Below are positions 49,777-58,321 of a stretch of DNA of 64,000 nucleotides, in pieces (position 1 is the first letter of the stretch; every line of letters starts with the position of its first letter). Source of the DNA: a virus. The DNA lies in the IMG/VR virus record IMGVR_UViG_3300020394_000862, positions 1-64,000 of that record. One strand, 5' to 3'. A program made the position numbers and the translations under genes. Below the pieces are notes generated by a model. That model did no database searches, had not been told where the DNA came from, and saw only the letters and a program-made list of their open reading frames with translations.

Positions 49777-50337
49777 TTACTTGCGGTACAGCTTATTACC
49801 GGTTTTGCCCACCATACGCTTTGTTATCCATTCACCGTTAAGGAAACGTTCATACTCGTACTTGCTACCTGGGACAGGACGAATCTCAGTGCCAGGTAAC
49901 GCTGCACGGACTTGGTCATGTGTAAAGCTTATGTCGTCGAGTGTATCACCTAACGTTTTCTTATGGAAGCCTAAACTAGGTCCGCTTATTTCAGCGAAAG
50001 AACGGCCGTTGGCGTCTTGCAAAAATTGATCGGCAATCCAGTCTTTGGCATCGTCTGAACCGTCCGAGCCTGTAGCGACGCGTTTACGGCCGTTTTTATC
50101 CTTATACATCATTACAGCTTTGATATCGCTGCCGCGACGGAACACTTTCCAGAAAGGGATTTTGTTCACCATATCTTCAGGGCTGGCGAAGCCACTACCT
50201 TTTAGGCCACCGATACGCTTGTAACTTTTTTGAAGCATATCGTAGACGTAATCAGCAATGGCCCTGCGGGATGCCATGTCGTCCGCTGTATTGAAGAGGT
50301 TATCGGTTGTTTCGGTAATTATTTGGTTTATTTTCAT
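49777..50337 (-). CDS. Unknown protein, conserved in T4-like phages
   Basis: 186 residues. N-terminal MKINQIITETTDNLF, a central KIPFWKVFRRGSDIKAVMMY, KNGRKRVATGSDGSDDAK, and FAEISGPSLGFHKKTL, with a basic end. A K-D-x-x-GRKRVA-x-G-(S/T)-DG block recurs in my recollection in vibriophage-type T4-like genomes, function unknown. ATGA junction with the hydrolase upstream. Confidence 0.65.
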   Translation of the reverse strand: MKINQIITETTDNLFNTADDMASRRAIADYVYDMLQKSYKRIGGLKGSGFASPEDMVNKIPFWKVFRRGSDIKAVMMYKDKNGRKRVATGSDGSDDAKDWIADQFLQDANGRSFAEISGPSLGFHKKTLGDTLDDISFTHDQVRAALPGTEIRPVPGSKYEYERFLNGEWITKRMVGKTGNKLYRK

Positions 50338-50954
50338 ACTGTCTGGCTTATATTGATTTCTTTGTAGATTCTTTCAACTACTTTTCTATCAATATTTAGC
50401 ACATGACCTTCGCCTTTGAAACGCACGATTTCGGCGCGCTCTTTCATAACAGCAATTGTGTGTTTAGGGTCAACGACAGTGTCGGCCATTCCCAAGAACA
50501 CCACAGCTGGCATTTCCGGCGCGTAACTCTCGGGAGCACCGTGCGCAATGTCAGCCAACTCTTGTGCGAAATTACCGCGAATAGTGTACTTGTTGTTTTT
50601 CCAGTTCACTACTTCACCGATATATTTTACACAGTTTTCAGGGGCATTTAAGCTTGGGTTGATTAACAATAATATGTCAACTAACTCAGGATAAAATTTA
50701 GCCAATAAGTCAGCGTAATAACCACCTAAAGAATTACCAAGCACGATTATGTTGCTGTATTGATCGGCAATCTCAGCTATTTGGTCATGCAAGCTCTGCA
50801 ACGCTTTAGTCGGGTTCATGTATTCATAATCAAGGGCTATAACTTCAATTTCGCCGTTGCTTAACTCTTGCATGTGTTCGGCAATTTTAGCGGCAGTACT
50901 TGAATTTTTACTACCGCCGTAGCCATGGACATAAACAATTAAATCTTTCATCAT
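50334..50954 (-). CDS. Alpha/beta hydrolase of the YqiA esterase type
   Basis: 206 residues. N-terminal YVHGYGGSKNSST carries the oxyanion HG-x-G, the nucleophile is S75 in GNSLGGYYA, the acid is D158 or D162 in LGMADTVVD and the base is H184 in GEGHVLN. Length and motifs fit the small YqiA/UPF0227 esterases of gammaproteobacteria. Phage-borne hydrolases could modify lipid, peptidoglycan precursors or a signal; the substrate is unknown. AAAGG lies before the ATG, and a weak promoter is at 50982-51010. Confidence 0.8.
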   Translation of the reverse strand: MMKDLIVYVHGYGGSKNSSTAAKIAEHMQELSNGEIEVIALDYEYMNPTKALQSLHDQIAEIADQYSNIIVLGNSLGGYYADLLAKFYPELVDILLLINPSLNAPENCVKYIGEVVNWKNNKYTIRGNFAQELADIAHGAPESYAPEMPAVVFLGMADTVVDPKHTIAVMKERAEIVRFKGEGHVLNIDRKVVERIYKEINISQTV

Positions 50955-50981
50955 AGTTACCTTTACTTCATTAACATATAC

Positions 50982-51010
50982 AATATAGCGCAGGCACTAC
51001 TCAACCACAA
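50982..51010 (-). promoter_or_regulatory. Possible promoter for the hydrolase
   Basis: TTGTGG (51010-51005), 17-bp spacer, TATATT (50987-50982) on the minus strand. -10 is 5/6, -35 is weak. It lies between the dNMP kinase gene and the hydrolase. Confidence 0.35.
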
Positions 51011-51013
51011 GAC

Positions 51014-51652
51014 CTAATTGAATATCTTTTTGGTTATTTCTTGCTTAAAGAGTTGCAAGCTGCGATCATTGCGTTCTTCAAAGACATTATTAATAATAAT
51101 ATCAGGGTCAGTATTAATCCAATCCCACTCGCTGCGATGGATACCTAACTCAGCCATTTCTTTGATACTTTGTCGGTTTCCTTGCGCTGCGCGGTGTGCT
51201 ATATAAAACCAGTCACGCTTTTTGCCATCATTAACGTGCGCGACTTTGCCGCCCATTTCCCTAATTGCTTTGATTTCATTTCTGAATCTACAATCAGTAA
51301 TTACCACGTTCGTGCCTTCCGGGAGGTCCGCTATACGTTTTTGCATGCTTTTGACCCAGAAGTCAGTATGCACATGTTCACGCATGACGTCAGTACCGAA
51401 ACTTTGTAAAACAGAACGCGGGGTGGTTTCTCGGCCCATTATTTCAGACCAATATGCGTCGGGTTGTTCACGCCATTCACGTGATTCAGTTGTGTCGCCT
51501 TCCAGTAAATGTCTAGGCCAACTGTATAGGATGGAAACTGCGTCTTTTAGGGGTTTGGCAAAACTTTCTTGGACGAAGCCATGATCTTCGACAAGGCACT
51601 CGCCAACGGTTCCTTTGCCTGAACCGATGAAGCCTAGTAAAGCAATTATCAT
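51014..51652 (-). CDS. 1: Deoxynucleoside monophosphate kinase, gene 1 type
   Basis: 212 residues. P-loop GFIGSGKG (7-14), YSWPRHLLEGD lid-like segment, TPRSVLQSFGTDVMRE and VVITDCRFRNEI (acid and nucleotide-binding), as in T4 gp1. It phosphorylates dNMPs, salvaging nucleotides released from host DNA and supplying diphosphates for DNA synthesis. It is the first gene after a perfect-consensus promoter, which suggests early high expression. Confidence 0.88.
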   Translation of the reverse strand: MIIALLGFIGSGKGTVGECLVEDHGFVQESFAKPLKDAVSILYSWPRHLLEGDTTESREWREQPDAYWSEIMGRETTPRSVLQSFGTDVMREHVHTDFWVKSMQKRIADLPEGTNVVITDCRFRNEIKAIREMGGKVAHVNDGKKRDWFYIAHRAAQGNRQSIKEMAELGIHRSEWDWINTDPDIIINNVFEERNDRSLQLFKQEITKKIFN

Positions 51653-51681
51653 TATTATTATTCTCCGCTTAACTAGGCCCC

Positions 51682-51710
51682 ATTATACATTATTTTTGAA
51701 AGGATGTCAA
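51682..51710 (-). promoter_or_regulatory. Perfect-consensus sigma-70 promoter of the dNMP kinase unit
   Basis: TTGACA (51710-51705) and TATAAT (51687-51682), both 6/6, separated by exactly 17 bp on the minus strand, 30 bp before the start at 51652. The -35 overlaps the end of the structural gene at 51707. Confidence 0.92.
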
Positions 51711-52078
51711 TCCACTTCTTCAGGCATCTCCAGTTTAACTGACGGATTACCAGTCAACATCAAGTGCATAAACATCTTTTCATCGTCGTAATCAGTCAAC
51801 ACAAATTTTATGTTTCTGTTACGATCATGGAGTTCGTATGTATCCATATGAGGGTCGCAGTTTGGAACTACCTCCAAGTCATTCAGATTTGCAAACTTCT
51901 GCAAGTCTGTCACTAAAGGCACGTTGCCATCATACGAGCTAACATTCTGAACAGGCGTGTAAAGTTCTCTGTTCAAGTCGTCCAAGTCATCACAGTACAC
52001 TACTGTACCGCCGCCATATACCATATAACCATAATCAGTATTAGTATTGTCTACACGTACTCGTTTCATAAATTTCAT
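51707..52078 (-). CDS. Unknown protein
   Basis: 123 residues from the ATG at 52078 (MKFMKRVRVDN), with GGAG six bases before it. Acidic and beta-rich (YDGNVPLVTDLQKFANLNDLEVV). No recognised domain. It is the last gene of the structural group, and its end carries the dNMP kinase -35. Confidence 0.55.
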   Translation of the reverse strand: MKFMKRVRVDNTNTDYGYMVYGGGTVVYCDDLDDLNRELYTPVQNVSSYDGNVPLVTDLQKFANLNDLEVVPNCDPHMDTYELHDRNRNIKFVLTDYDDEKMFMHLMLTGNPSVKLEMPEEVD

Positions 52079-52099
52079 GACGAACTCCAAATTGTAAGT

Positions 52100-52651
52100 T
52101 TACTCGATAGTCATTCCCATTGCTGCAAGAGCGTCTTGATCTAATACTTCGTTGCCAAACTGCATTAATTTGCCTCCGGCTACTTGCGTAAGTATCACAA
52201 AACAGCCATTACACCCAACTATCGCACTATTATTTACGGATGTCATCACGTTAATGGACGAGTTTTCTTCGCTCGTATGGGCTGATAAGACGTTTATATC
52301 TTGTCGATCATGGCCTACAATAATGTCGCCGGGTACAAGGGACGAAGCAAGAGACCACATCCACTGTTCTTCGCGCTTAATCAATACCAACATAACAGGC
52401 GAAAGCCATACATCATTATTGATATTAATCAACTCAACTTTTTCCTGTACGGTTTTGAGCGTGACTACTTCTGCTTCAGTGTACTCTAATTCAAGTTCGC
52501 CCGTACGCCATGATAAAAACTCAGGCGAGTCTATAGCAGGCAAGTACTTTATTTTAACAGTACGTAACACATCACCTGCACGAAGGGCAGTCGCGTTAAT
52601 TAGTTCGCCAGAAGCCAACTGTAATTTTGTTTTAGTTCCTATAGTGTTCAT
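52100..52651 (-). CDS. Hint-domain-like virion protein
   Basis: 183 residues from the ATG at 52651, in an ATGA junction with the upstream stop. TKTKLQLASGELINATALRAGDVLRTV is laid out like the opening of a Hint (hedgehog/intein) domain, and NDVWLSPVMLVLIKREEQWMWSLASSLVPGDIIVG resembles the second Hint block, with HP-type conservation replaced by SP. The usual catalytic first Cys/Ser and final Asn are not seen, so it is probably non-splicing and used as a structural fold. It lies within the gp13-fibre cluster. Confidence 0.5.
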   Translation of the reverse strand: MNTIGTKTKLQLASGELINATALRAGDVLRTVKIKYLPAIDSPEFLSWRTGELELEYTEAEVVTLKTVQEKVELININNDVWLSPVMLVLIKREEQWMWSLASSLVPGDIIVGHDRQDINVLSAHTSEENSSINVMTSVNNSAIVGCNGCFVILTQVAGGKLMQFGNEVLDQDALAAMGMTIE

Positions 52652-53148
52652 AAATGAGTAATCACCACTTGCCAATGTTTATTCACAGCTTCGCCTTGAT
52701 AGTCTGTGTTGTATGTAAGGCGTCTTGAGTAAGGGAAGTCAGTATTGGCTGTCTCGGTCCAGTTCTCGTAAAACTCTTCGTTTATGTTTGCATATTGCCC
52801 GGAGCCTGCTTCAAATACAATATCGTTGTTCATTACAAACGGCCCGTCTTCATCAAAGATTAAGCGTGCGCCGTCATATACTTTTACGTTTACACCACCG
52901 GTTGCTGCAAACTCTATGGTATCGCCCTGCACTTGTTCAGAGATGATGTAAGAACCAGGATTGTCCAGTACTGCGATACGGCCATTTGTTCTATAGTCGC
53001 CACCGCCCGGATATTGCGGTTCCCAGTTTCTACCGCTTGTAAATATCACGCCGTTGCCGGGCTCGCCTAAAATAGCGTCGCCAGTGTAAAACTCACTCAA
53101 CATAACTCGAGCAGGTCCTTTAGAATTAAACGTAAATCCTTCTTTCAT
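52648..53148 (-). CDS. Virion protein, unknown
   Basis: 166 residues from the ATG at 53148, in a TAATG junction with the upstream stop. Beta-rich with Gly/Asn/Asp turns (GNGVIFTSGRNWEPQYPGGG, FEAGSGQYANINEEFYENW). No domain recognised; composition and neighbours indicate a structural role. Confidence 0.6.
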   Translation of the reverse strand: MKEGFTFNSKGPARVMLSEFYTGDAILGEPGNGVIFTSGRNWEPQYPGGGDYRTNGRIAVLDNPGSYIISEQVQGDTIEFAATGGVNVKVYDGARLIFDEDGPFVMNNDIVFEAGSGQYANINEEFYENWTETANTDFPYSRRLTYNTDYQGEAVNKHWQVVITHL

Positions 53149-53735
53149 TATAACTGCCACCTATCTTCGTATTCCCAAGTATTACGCAAGAGAACGTCGC
53201 ATATTTTCACATAGTTTTCATCAAAAGCTGGTTCGCCAGACTCACCGGGAGTAAACGTTGGTTTAGACGCAGAGGCTCTAACGTAAACCTCAAGCTCTAC
53301 TATACTTATTGATCTAGAGTTGCGGCCTGTATTGGTAGGCTGGGTAATAAACCTAGACCCGGTTGTAGTTGTGAGTGGATTCCAAGCGTCAGTTAGGTTT
53401 TCACCTGCGTGCCAGCCTGCTTCATCTTCATTAGTAACCTTCACATAGTACCACAGTGTGCTGGTTGGGTTTGAGTTATTATTCCAGATCTCTGATGCTT
53501 GTCTATAGCCGTTTTCTGTTGTGCCAATTTGTGAGCCGTTTTTGCGCACTTGTTCAGATCCGCGCTCGCCTATGCCGCCTGCTTCCAATAACACCTCAGT
53601 CATAGAAAAGCGCATCATGGTATATGAGTTAGAATTGTTAGCATCGCCGCTCAAAACAAACGTAGAGACTTCATAACTGGAGCCCACTACGTTGTTATTC
53701 AAGTCTTTGGAATTATGTATGATACCTGATTTCAT
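53148..53735 (-). CDS. Virion protein sharing a C-terminal module with 54492-55550
   Basis: 195 residues. Beta-rich, Asn/Ser/Thr-heavy. Its end, a KPTFTPGESGEPAFDENYVK then CDVLL element, parallels the end of the larger protein encoded at 54492-55550 (PNFTPGTLQAPDESSEYFK then LCNATIY), so the two share a C-terminal module, perhaps an assembly or attachment element. It starts 3 bp after gp13. Confidence 0.6.
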   Translation of the reverse strand: MKSGIIHNSKDLNNNVVGSSYEVSTFVLSGDANNSNSYTMMRFSMTEVLLEAGGIGERGSEQVRKNGSQIGTTENGYRQASEIWNNNSNPTSTLWYYVKVTNEDEAGWHAGENLTDAWNPLTTTTGSRFITQPTNTGRNSRSISIVELEVYVRASASKPTFTPGESGEPAFDENYVKICDVLLRNTWEYEDRWQL

Positions 53736-53737
53736 AA

Positions 53738-54475
53738 TTACCCTATAATAACAGGCAAGCCAGCATTACCTGTTTGTAAATTTTTAAGGTCTTCTTCTGC
53801 TTCTTGCATCATTTGCGTGCCTTCGGCCTTAAGCTGAGAACCGTTAAGCTGGGTTCCGCCATTAGGGCCTGCTATTGTTGCAAACTTCTCACGCGCTTCG
53901 CCTAACATCACTTTACACTTTCCAAGTGCATACTTGCGCACGAAAGGCAGACTATCGCCGTCGCTTAAAACTGCAATCTCCGGCTTAATATTATCCACAG
54001 TCAACATGAGTTCTTCATCGCGCCTAAATTTGCGCTGGAAGTGAATCGTCTTATTTGAACGATTGAATATAAATGGCACCTCGGCACCCAACAGTCGCCC
54101 CATTGTTTCTAAATGGTGGTGTGCTAATTCCCACGTAGCAAGGCCGCCAGTTTGTTTGTTATTCAATATATACATATTCATAAAGCTGGCTTCATACGGA
54201 TCAAATGTAATTGTTTGGCCTGCGTGTCCGAGCCCTCTACGATGTACGTGTCGAACTTGCTTTACTTCATCCGGCAACTGGTAAAGACCCATATCTTCTT
54301 GCACTGTTATGAACAAGATGCTTTCTTCCACACCGCCGTCGGAAATCTGTTGCATTTTCTCAATAGCGAGTTCTATTGCCAGCTCATAGTGCTCTTTGTC
54401 TAGCTCGACATCAATCATCTGTGAACCGAGTTCAAGCTTAAGTTGTTTTATTAATTTATTTTTTTGATTTGACAT
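53738..54475 (-). CDS. 13: Neck protein gp13-like
   Basis: 245 residues (T4 gp13 309). N-terminal KQLKLELGSQMIDVELDKEH then YELAIELAIEKM matches the VELT-x-x-x-x-x-x-(I/A) opening of gp13, and the C-terminal IAGPNGGTQLNGSQLKAEG then GLPVIIG matches the PGG-x-x-(I/L)-DGQ-x-L-x-x-EA ... P-x-x-I-(L/V)-G ending of T4 gp13. Gp13 joins gp14 in the neck that receives the tail. Its usual partners gp14 and gp15 are encoded on the other strand ~4.3 kb away. Confidence 0.7.
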   Translation of the reverse strand: MSNQKNKLIKQLKLELGSQMIDVELDKEHYELAIELAIEKMQQISDGGVEESILFITVQEDMGLYQLPDEVKQVRHVHRRGLGHAGQTITFDPYEASFMNMYILNNKQTGGLATWELAHHHLETMGRLLGAEVPFIFNRSNKTIHFQRKFRRDEELMLTVDNIKPEIAVLSDGDSLPFVRKYALGKCKVMLGEAREKFATIAGPNGGTQLNGSQLKAEGTQMMQEAEEDLKNLQTGNAGLPVIIG

Positions 54476-54491
54476 CAGTTACTCACTTATT

Positions 54492-55550
54492 TTATTGGTG
54501 GCGTAGCGAATATATTGTCGCGTTACATAGTTTAAAATACTCGCTACTTTCGTCTGGTGCCTGTAACGTACCAGGCGTAAAATTAGGCGAAGAAGTCGAT
54601 ATGTATATTTCAAACTCGATATTAGATCCAGTTGCGTTAGTTTGGCCTTGTACTGTAAATTCATACGGAGAGCCAGTGACAGGCAGTGTGAACCACTTAT
54701 TGATTCTTGTTGAGCCCACTGACATATTAGTAGTTACGCCACTAATCTTCTTCACATAACAATACACTACGCCGGCGTTTTCGTTTGTTTGCCATTCTTC
54801 ATTGAATGTTGCTGAGCTACGGTTGGCATTAGCGCCAGCCAAAATAGTATTATCAGCAACAATTTTATTGCCGTAATCAGCGCCGTATTGGCCGCGTGCT
54901 GCAAAATTAAGTTCAGTCAAACTAATGTAAAATGAAGACTGCGGTTGTAGTTCTTTGCCTTCTGACGTCACGTAGTAGTGATCTCTTATATTTGGGTTAA
55001 CTGTTAGGGTTTTAGCCTCTGTATAATTAAACGTTATCCTTCCGTTAAAATCCATTCCAAACGGCACAGAAGTAGGCTCACCAAACGGCGAGTAAACCAC
55101 ATAAACATTACAAACACTATTAAATGCACTAGAGTTATGGACTTCCGGGTCGTACCTAAATCTGAACGTGTAATCAACTAACGGCTGCCAACGAGTTGTT
55201 TTCTCTTCTTCAGGGGCAGTGTCGCTGAACGTGTCGAAATTTTCAGTAGTAACCCAAATATAATAGTCACTGAAATCACTAGTGTCGTTAACGTTCATAA
55301 ATGTTGCTCGACTCACATACCCTGTTTGAGAACTCATATCCGAGTCCGTGTGGTCGTTTACATACACTTGCCCGGTAGAAGTCCTAAACTGAACAGCAGC
55401 GTAATTATTAGTCGGTTCGTTGGGATTACGCTCGCCACTAATAATAAACGACCAATTAGACAGGATTTCTGCTTTGGCGTTTAGGATTAATCCTTCCTTC
55501 TTAGGCGGAGATATAAGGCTTTTAAAAAAGTTCTTTATTCTGTTTATCAT
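54492..55550 (-). CDS. Large virion protein
   Basis: 352 residues from the ATG at 55550 (MINRIKNFFKSLIS); GGAG lies 11 bases before it. The N-terminal amphipathic helix is followed by a beta-rich body with many aromatic-Asn/Thr segments and the shared C-terminal module described for 53148-53735. No fold recognised. Fibre or capsid-decoration role likely. Confidence 0.6.
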   Translation of the reverse strand: MINRIKNFFKSLISPPKKEGLILNAKAEILSNWSFIISGERNPNEPTNNYAAVQFRTSTGQVYVNDHTDSDMSSQTGYVSRATFMNVNDTSDFSDYYIWVTTENFDTFSDTAPEEEKTTRWQPLVDYTFRFRYDPEVHNSSAFNSVCNVYVVYSPFGEPTSVPFGMDFNGRITFNYTEAKTLTVNPNIRDHYYVTSEGKELQPQSSFYISLTELNFAARGQYGADYGNKIVADNTILAGANANRSSATFNEEWQTNENAGVVYCYVKKISGVTTNMSVGSTRINKWFTLPVTGSPYEFTVQGQTNATGSNIEFEIYISTSSPNFTPGTLQAPDESSEYFKLCNATIYSLRHQ

Positions 55551-55552
55551 AC

Positions 55553-57253
55553 TTATACTTGCTCCACAGTTAATCGCCCGGTGAATGTTACCCACTCAGC
55601 ATCATATATAGACGGTATAGTCAAATCAAATACACGAGTAAATGTTTGATAGCCGTTGGTGAATTCAATCTCTAATGTATGATCACCGGCGGGTACAGCC
55701 GTACCAGACAACGTACCGTTCGAGTCAATAGTCACGCCAGGTATGCCGCCGTCATAATTGTATTGAACACCGTAGGGCTCTTCTCCCAGTATCGTTTGAA
55801 ATACGGCTGCAAGATCCACCGGGGCGATATTCCCGTCCGTGTCCCCGCTGATCTGGCTTAAATTAGAGTTATTATAAACAGGGGTATACGTTTGCCATGG
55901 GTTGAATAGAACCTTATTTGGCGTAGTTAAATCAATTTGGTAGTCGTAAACTGAATATTCAACGTCCGTAGCACTTGTGTCTTCTACTTGTATTATATCA
56001 CCGCCCCATGCAATCACGCCGTCAGTGTTTTCATGCGTGCCGCCTAAATTGGTTATTAGACCATCTGACGCAATGTTCACTAATTGTGATTTTATGCTTG
56101 CAGGGGTTTCGTTTGGTTTTTCTTGTAGCCAACAGCTAATTACCCCAGCAACTAACGGTGCCGAGAAACTAGTGCCACTTGATACAACGTATTCGGAAAA
56201 GTCAAAATGATATGTTTGATCGTAACGCAAGTGAGGCAAGCGATGTCCAGGGGCTGAAATAGTAACAGCACGCCCGTAATTAGAAAACACTGACATTTCG
56301 TTATTAGGACTTTCTTGGCTTTGGTTGGCAATTGTGTACGTCCCAGTGTTTGTAGCACCTACGGTAATTACATCCGAGGTAATACTAGCCTGGGCTGGGT
56401 TGATTAGTTCTGCCAACATCGGTAAAAACGTGCCGTTGGTTTTATTCTCAAATCCGTTGCCAGCAGCCGTCACAACATGCATGCCTTCAGCAATCATCGC
56501 TTTAGCCATATCAGTGCTGTACTCGTCAAATGGTTTTATACTGTCAGGCTCGTCACTATAATAATAAGGATTATCGCTAGTAACACTCGTACCAAAGCTC
56601 ATGTTTACTATACTTGGACGGCCGTTACTTTTATTTTGGTGGTGTGCTAACACTGCATCGAGCGCAATTGCTATTTGAATATTAGTAGATTCCCACTTTG
56701 CTGACCATACGTGCGCACCGCGTGCTATACCCGCATTAATCCCAGCAGCAAAAATGGCCACGGTTGTGCCATGACCATCAGTGTCAGTTAAATTATAATC
56801 TATATCTGAATCAACACCAGGGACAGAAAACACGCGCCCCGTTATGTCGGGGTGATCGGGGTTAATTCCAGAATCTATTACGTAAATGTCAGTACCGGAT
56901 CCGTCCAACCTAAAGTCGTATTCTTCGTATACCGAAGTCGCACCAGCAGTATTGCTGATTGCGTTTAGGTGCCAATATTCTAATATGGTTAGCTGTGAGT
57001 CAGACGTGGAATCCTGCGACTCAATGTTTTCAATTGGTTGGTTGTGTTCTTCGGGGAAACGTGATATTTCACGCTCAGCATCAATAATGCGAAACTTCCC
57101 TGATTTTCGCATTTCAACTATTTTGTCGTTATCCGTTTCGTCAATAATCAAATAGCCACTGACAGCTTGTAGGATTTTAACAACGGATAATCCAAACTCA
57201 GATACCACCTCATCAATGGTATAGGGTTGTGCAACTTTTACAATATATTTCAC
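55553..57253 (-). CDS. Subtilisin-like serine protease (S8) in the structural cluster
   Basis: 566 residues from the GTG at 57253, with AAGG seven bases upstream; a TTG eleven codons earlier has no ribosome site and overlaps the promoter motif. Residues ~1-65 look like an I9 propeptide. The catalytic triad is complete: D127 (YVIDSG), H161 (GHGTTVA) and S362 (SGTSFSAPLVAG), with the oxyanion N266 (AAGNG). The C-terminus has a putative Ig-like domain (IDSNGTLSGTAVPAGDH). No signal peptide is seen. It might mature virion proteins or act on host or matrix proteins during entry or release. Confidence 0.85.
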   Translation of the reverse strand: MKYIVKVAQPYTIDEVVSEFGLSVVKILQAVSGYLIIDETDNDKIVEMRKSGKFRIIDAEREISRFPEEHNQPIENIESQDSTSDSQLTILEYWHLNAISNTAGATSVYEEYDFRLDGSGTDIYVIDSGINPDHPDITGRVFSVPGVDSDIDYNLTDTDGHGTTVAIFAAGINAGIARGAHVWSAKWESTNIQIAIALDAVLAHHQNKSNGRPSIVNMSFGTSVTSDNPYYYSDEPDSIKPFDEYSTDMAKAMIAEGMHVVTAAGNGFENKTNGTFLPMLAELINPAQASITSDVITVGATNTGTYTIANQSQESPNNEMSVFSNYGRAVTISAPGHRLPHLRYDQTYHFDFSEYVVSSGTSFSAPLVAGVISCWLQEKPNETPASIKSQLVNIASDGLITNLGGTHENTDGVIAWGGDIIQVEDTSATDVEYSVYDYQIDLTTPNKVLFNPWQTYTPVYNNSNLSQISGDTDGNIAPVDLAAVFQTILGEEPYGVQYNYDGGIPGVTIDSNGTLSGTAVPAGDHTLEIEFTNGYQTFTRVFDLTIPSIYDAEWVTFTGRLTVEQV

Positions 57254-57276
57254 TGTCGGACCTTGGTTTTTGTTTA

Positions 57277-57283
57277 TATTTAC
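57277..57283 (-). promoter_or_regulatory. Late-type promoter motif GTAAATA
   Basis: GGTAAATATAAAC on the minus strand, 24 bp before the GTG start of the protease at 57253. Confidence 0.4.
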
Positions 57284-57298
57284 CAAGATCCATTCGTG

Positions 57299-58321
57299 TT
57301 ATTTTATGGATTCGTAAAGCTGGAACGACGCTACATTCTTCATTTTGGACTCACACATTATATCAAACTTGTCTCTGAACTTAGCTATCCATTTATTCAT
57401 ACAAGTATTGTGGTAAAAGTCGCTATGTTTTCGTAACTTACTACGAGGTATACCGGATTCAACTAACTCCGAAAGCGAAGGGAAACCAGTAGTCTGAGGC
57501 ATGTATTCTTCAGGACTGAAGAGTTCTTCAGGTGATACTGAGTAATGTAGTACTGGTCGTTTGCCACGCCAGGACGCTATAACTTCTTCTATGCGCGGAT
57601 CTTCTGGCTGAATATATTGGCCGCTGTTAATAAAATGGTGGTGCACATCAAGCACGACAGGGCACAAATCGGCTATTTCCAGGCAGCGGTTAAGTGAACT
57701 TGTGAACTCGTCGTTTTCAATCGTAATTATGCGCTGTGCTTCGGGACTTAAGCGCTCGAATGTTTCACGGAAGACAGGGACGCCGCCCTTGCCTGATAAA
57801 TGAACATTGCATTTGAAGTCTTGAAACTCGCGGCCGTAGCCCATTAAACGAGCCACAGTTGCGTGGTACTCGAATTCAATAATAGACTTTTCAACGACGT
57901 CGGGGCGGTCACTCGCAAGTACGGTAAATTGGCCTGGGTGAAAACTCAGGCGTATATCATTCGCACGCGCAAACTCACCAACAGCATAAAGCCCTGCTGA
58001 TAGGAATTCGTTAAATTCGACCGTTGCTTCGTCATTTTCAGGGTACAAAACATCACTGAAATACTCGTGACTGTAAAGCGGGATTACTTCTGAACCTATA
58101 CGGCACATACGCAAGGCATGCGGCAATGCCGCTAACTTACCAAACTGTAGCGCCATTGAGTTAATATTGTGTTCGACAACCTCGCGCACTAGTGCGCGGG
58201 CGTCAGGTACAGGCAACGACATAAGTTTTTTCTTAGTCGTTGCTCGCTGATTTAAACGTTTGTATTCGGCTCTGTCGTCCACAATAAACTTGCAGGCGTA
58301 GCCAATTCTCTGAACTGTCAT
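57299..58321 (-). CDS. uvsE: UV damage endonuclease
   Basis: 340 residues. RIGYACKF at the N-terminus, SFHPGQFTVLASD, ENDEFTSSLNRCL, VVLDVHHHFINSG and LHYSVSPEE carry the His/Glu/Asp metal ligands of the UVDE TIM barrel. It nicks 5' of UV photoproducts and several other lesions. T4 uses the glycosylase DenV instead, so this phage has an alternative repair entry. It shares a junction with the small gene upstream (ATG next to its stop). Confidence 0.92.
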   Translation of the reverse strand: MTVQRIGYACKFIVDDRAEYKRLNQRATTKKKLMSLPVPDARALVREVVEHNINSMALQFGKLAALPHALRMCRIGSEVIPLYSHEYFSDVLYPENDEATVEFNEFLSAGLYAVGEFARANDIRLSFHPGQFTVLASDRPDVVEKSIIEFEYHATVARLMGYGREFQDFKCNVHLSGKGGVPVFRETFERLSPEAQRIITIENDEFTSSLNRCLEIADLCPVVLDVHHHFINSGQYIQPEDPRIEEVIASWRGKRPVLHYSVSPEELFSPEEYMPQTTGFPSLSELVESGIPRSKLRKHSDFYHNTCMNKWIAKFRDKFDIMCESKMKNVASFQLYESIK

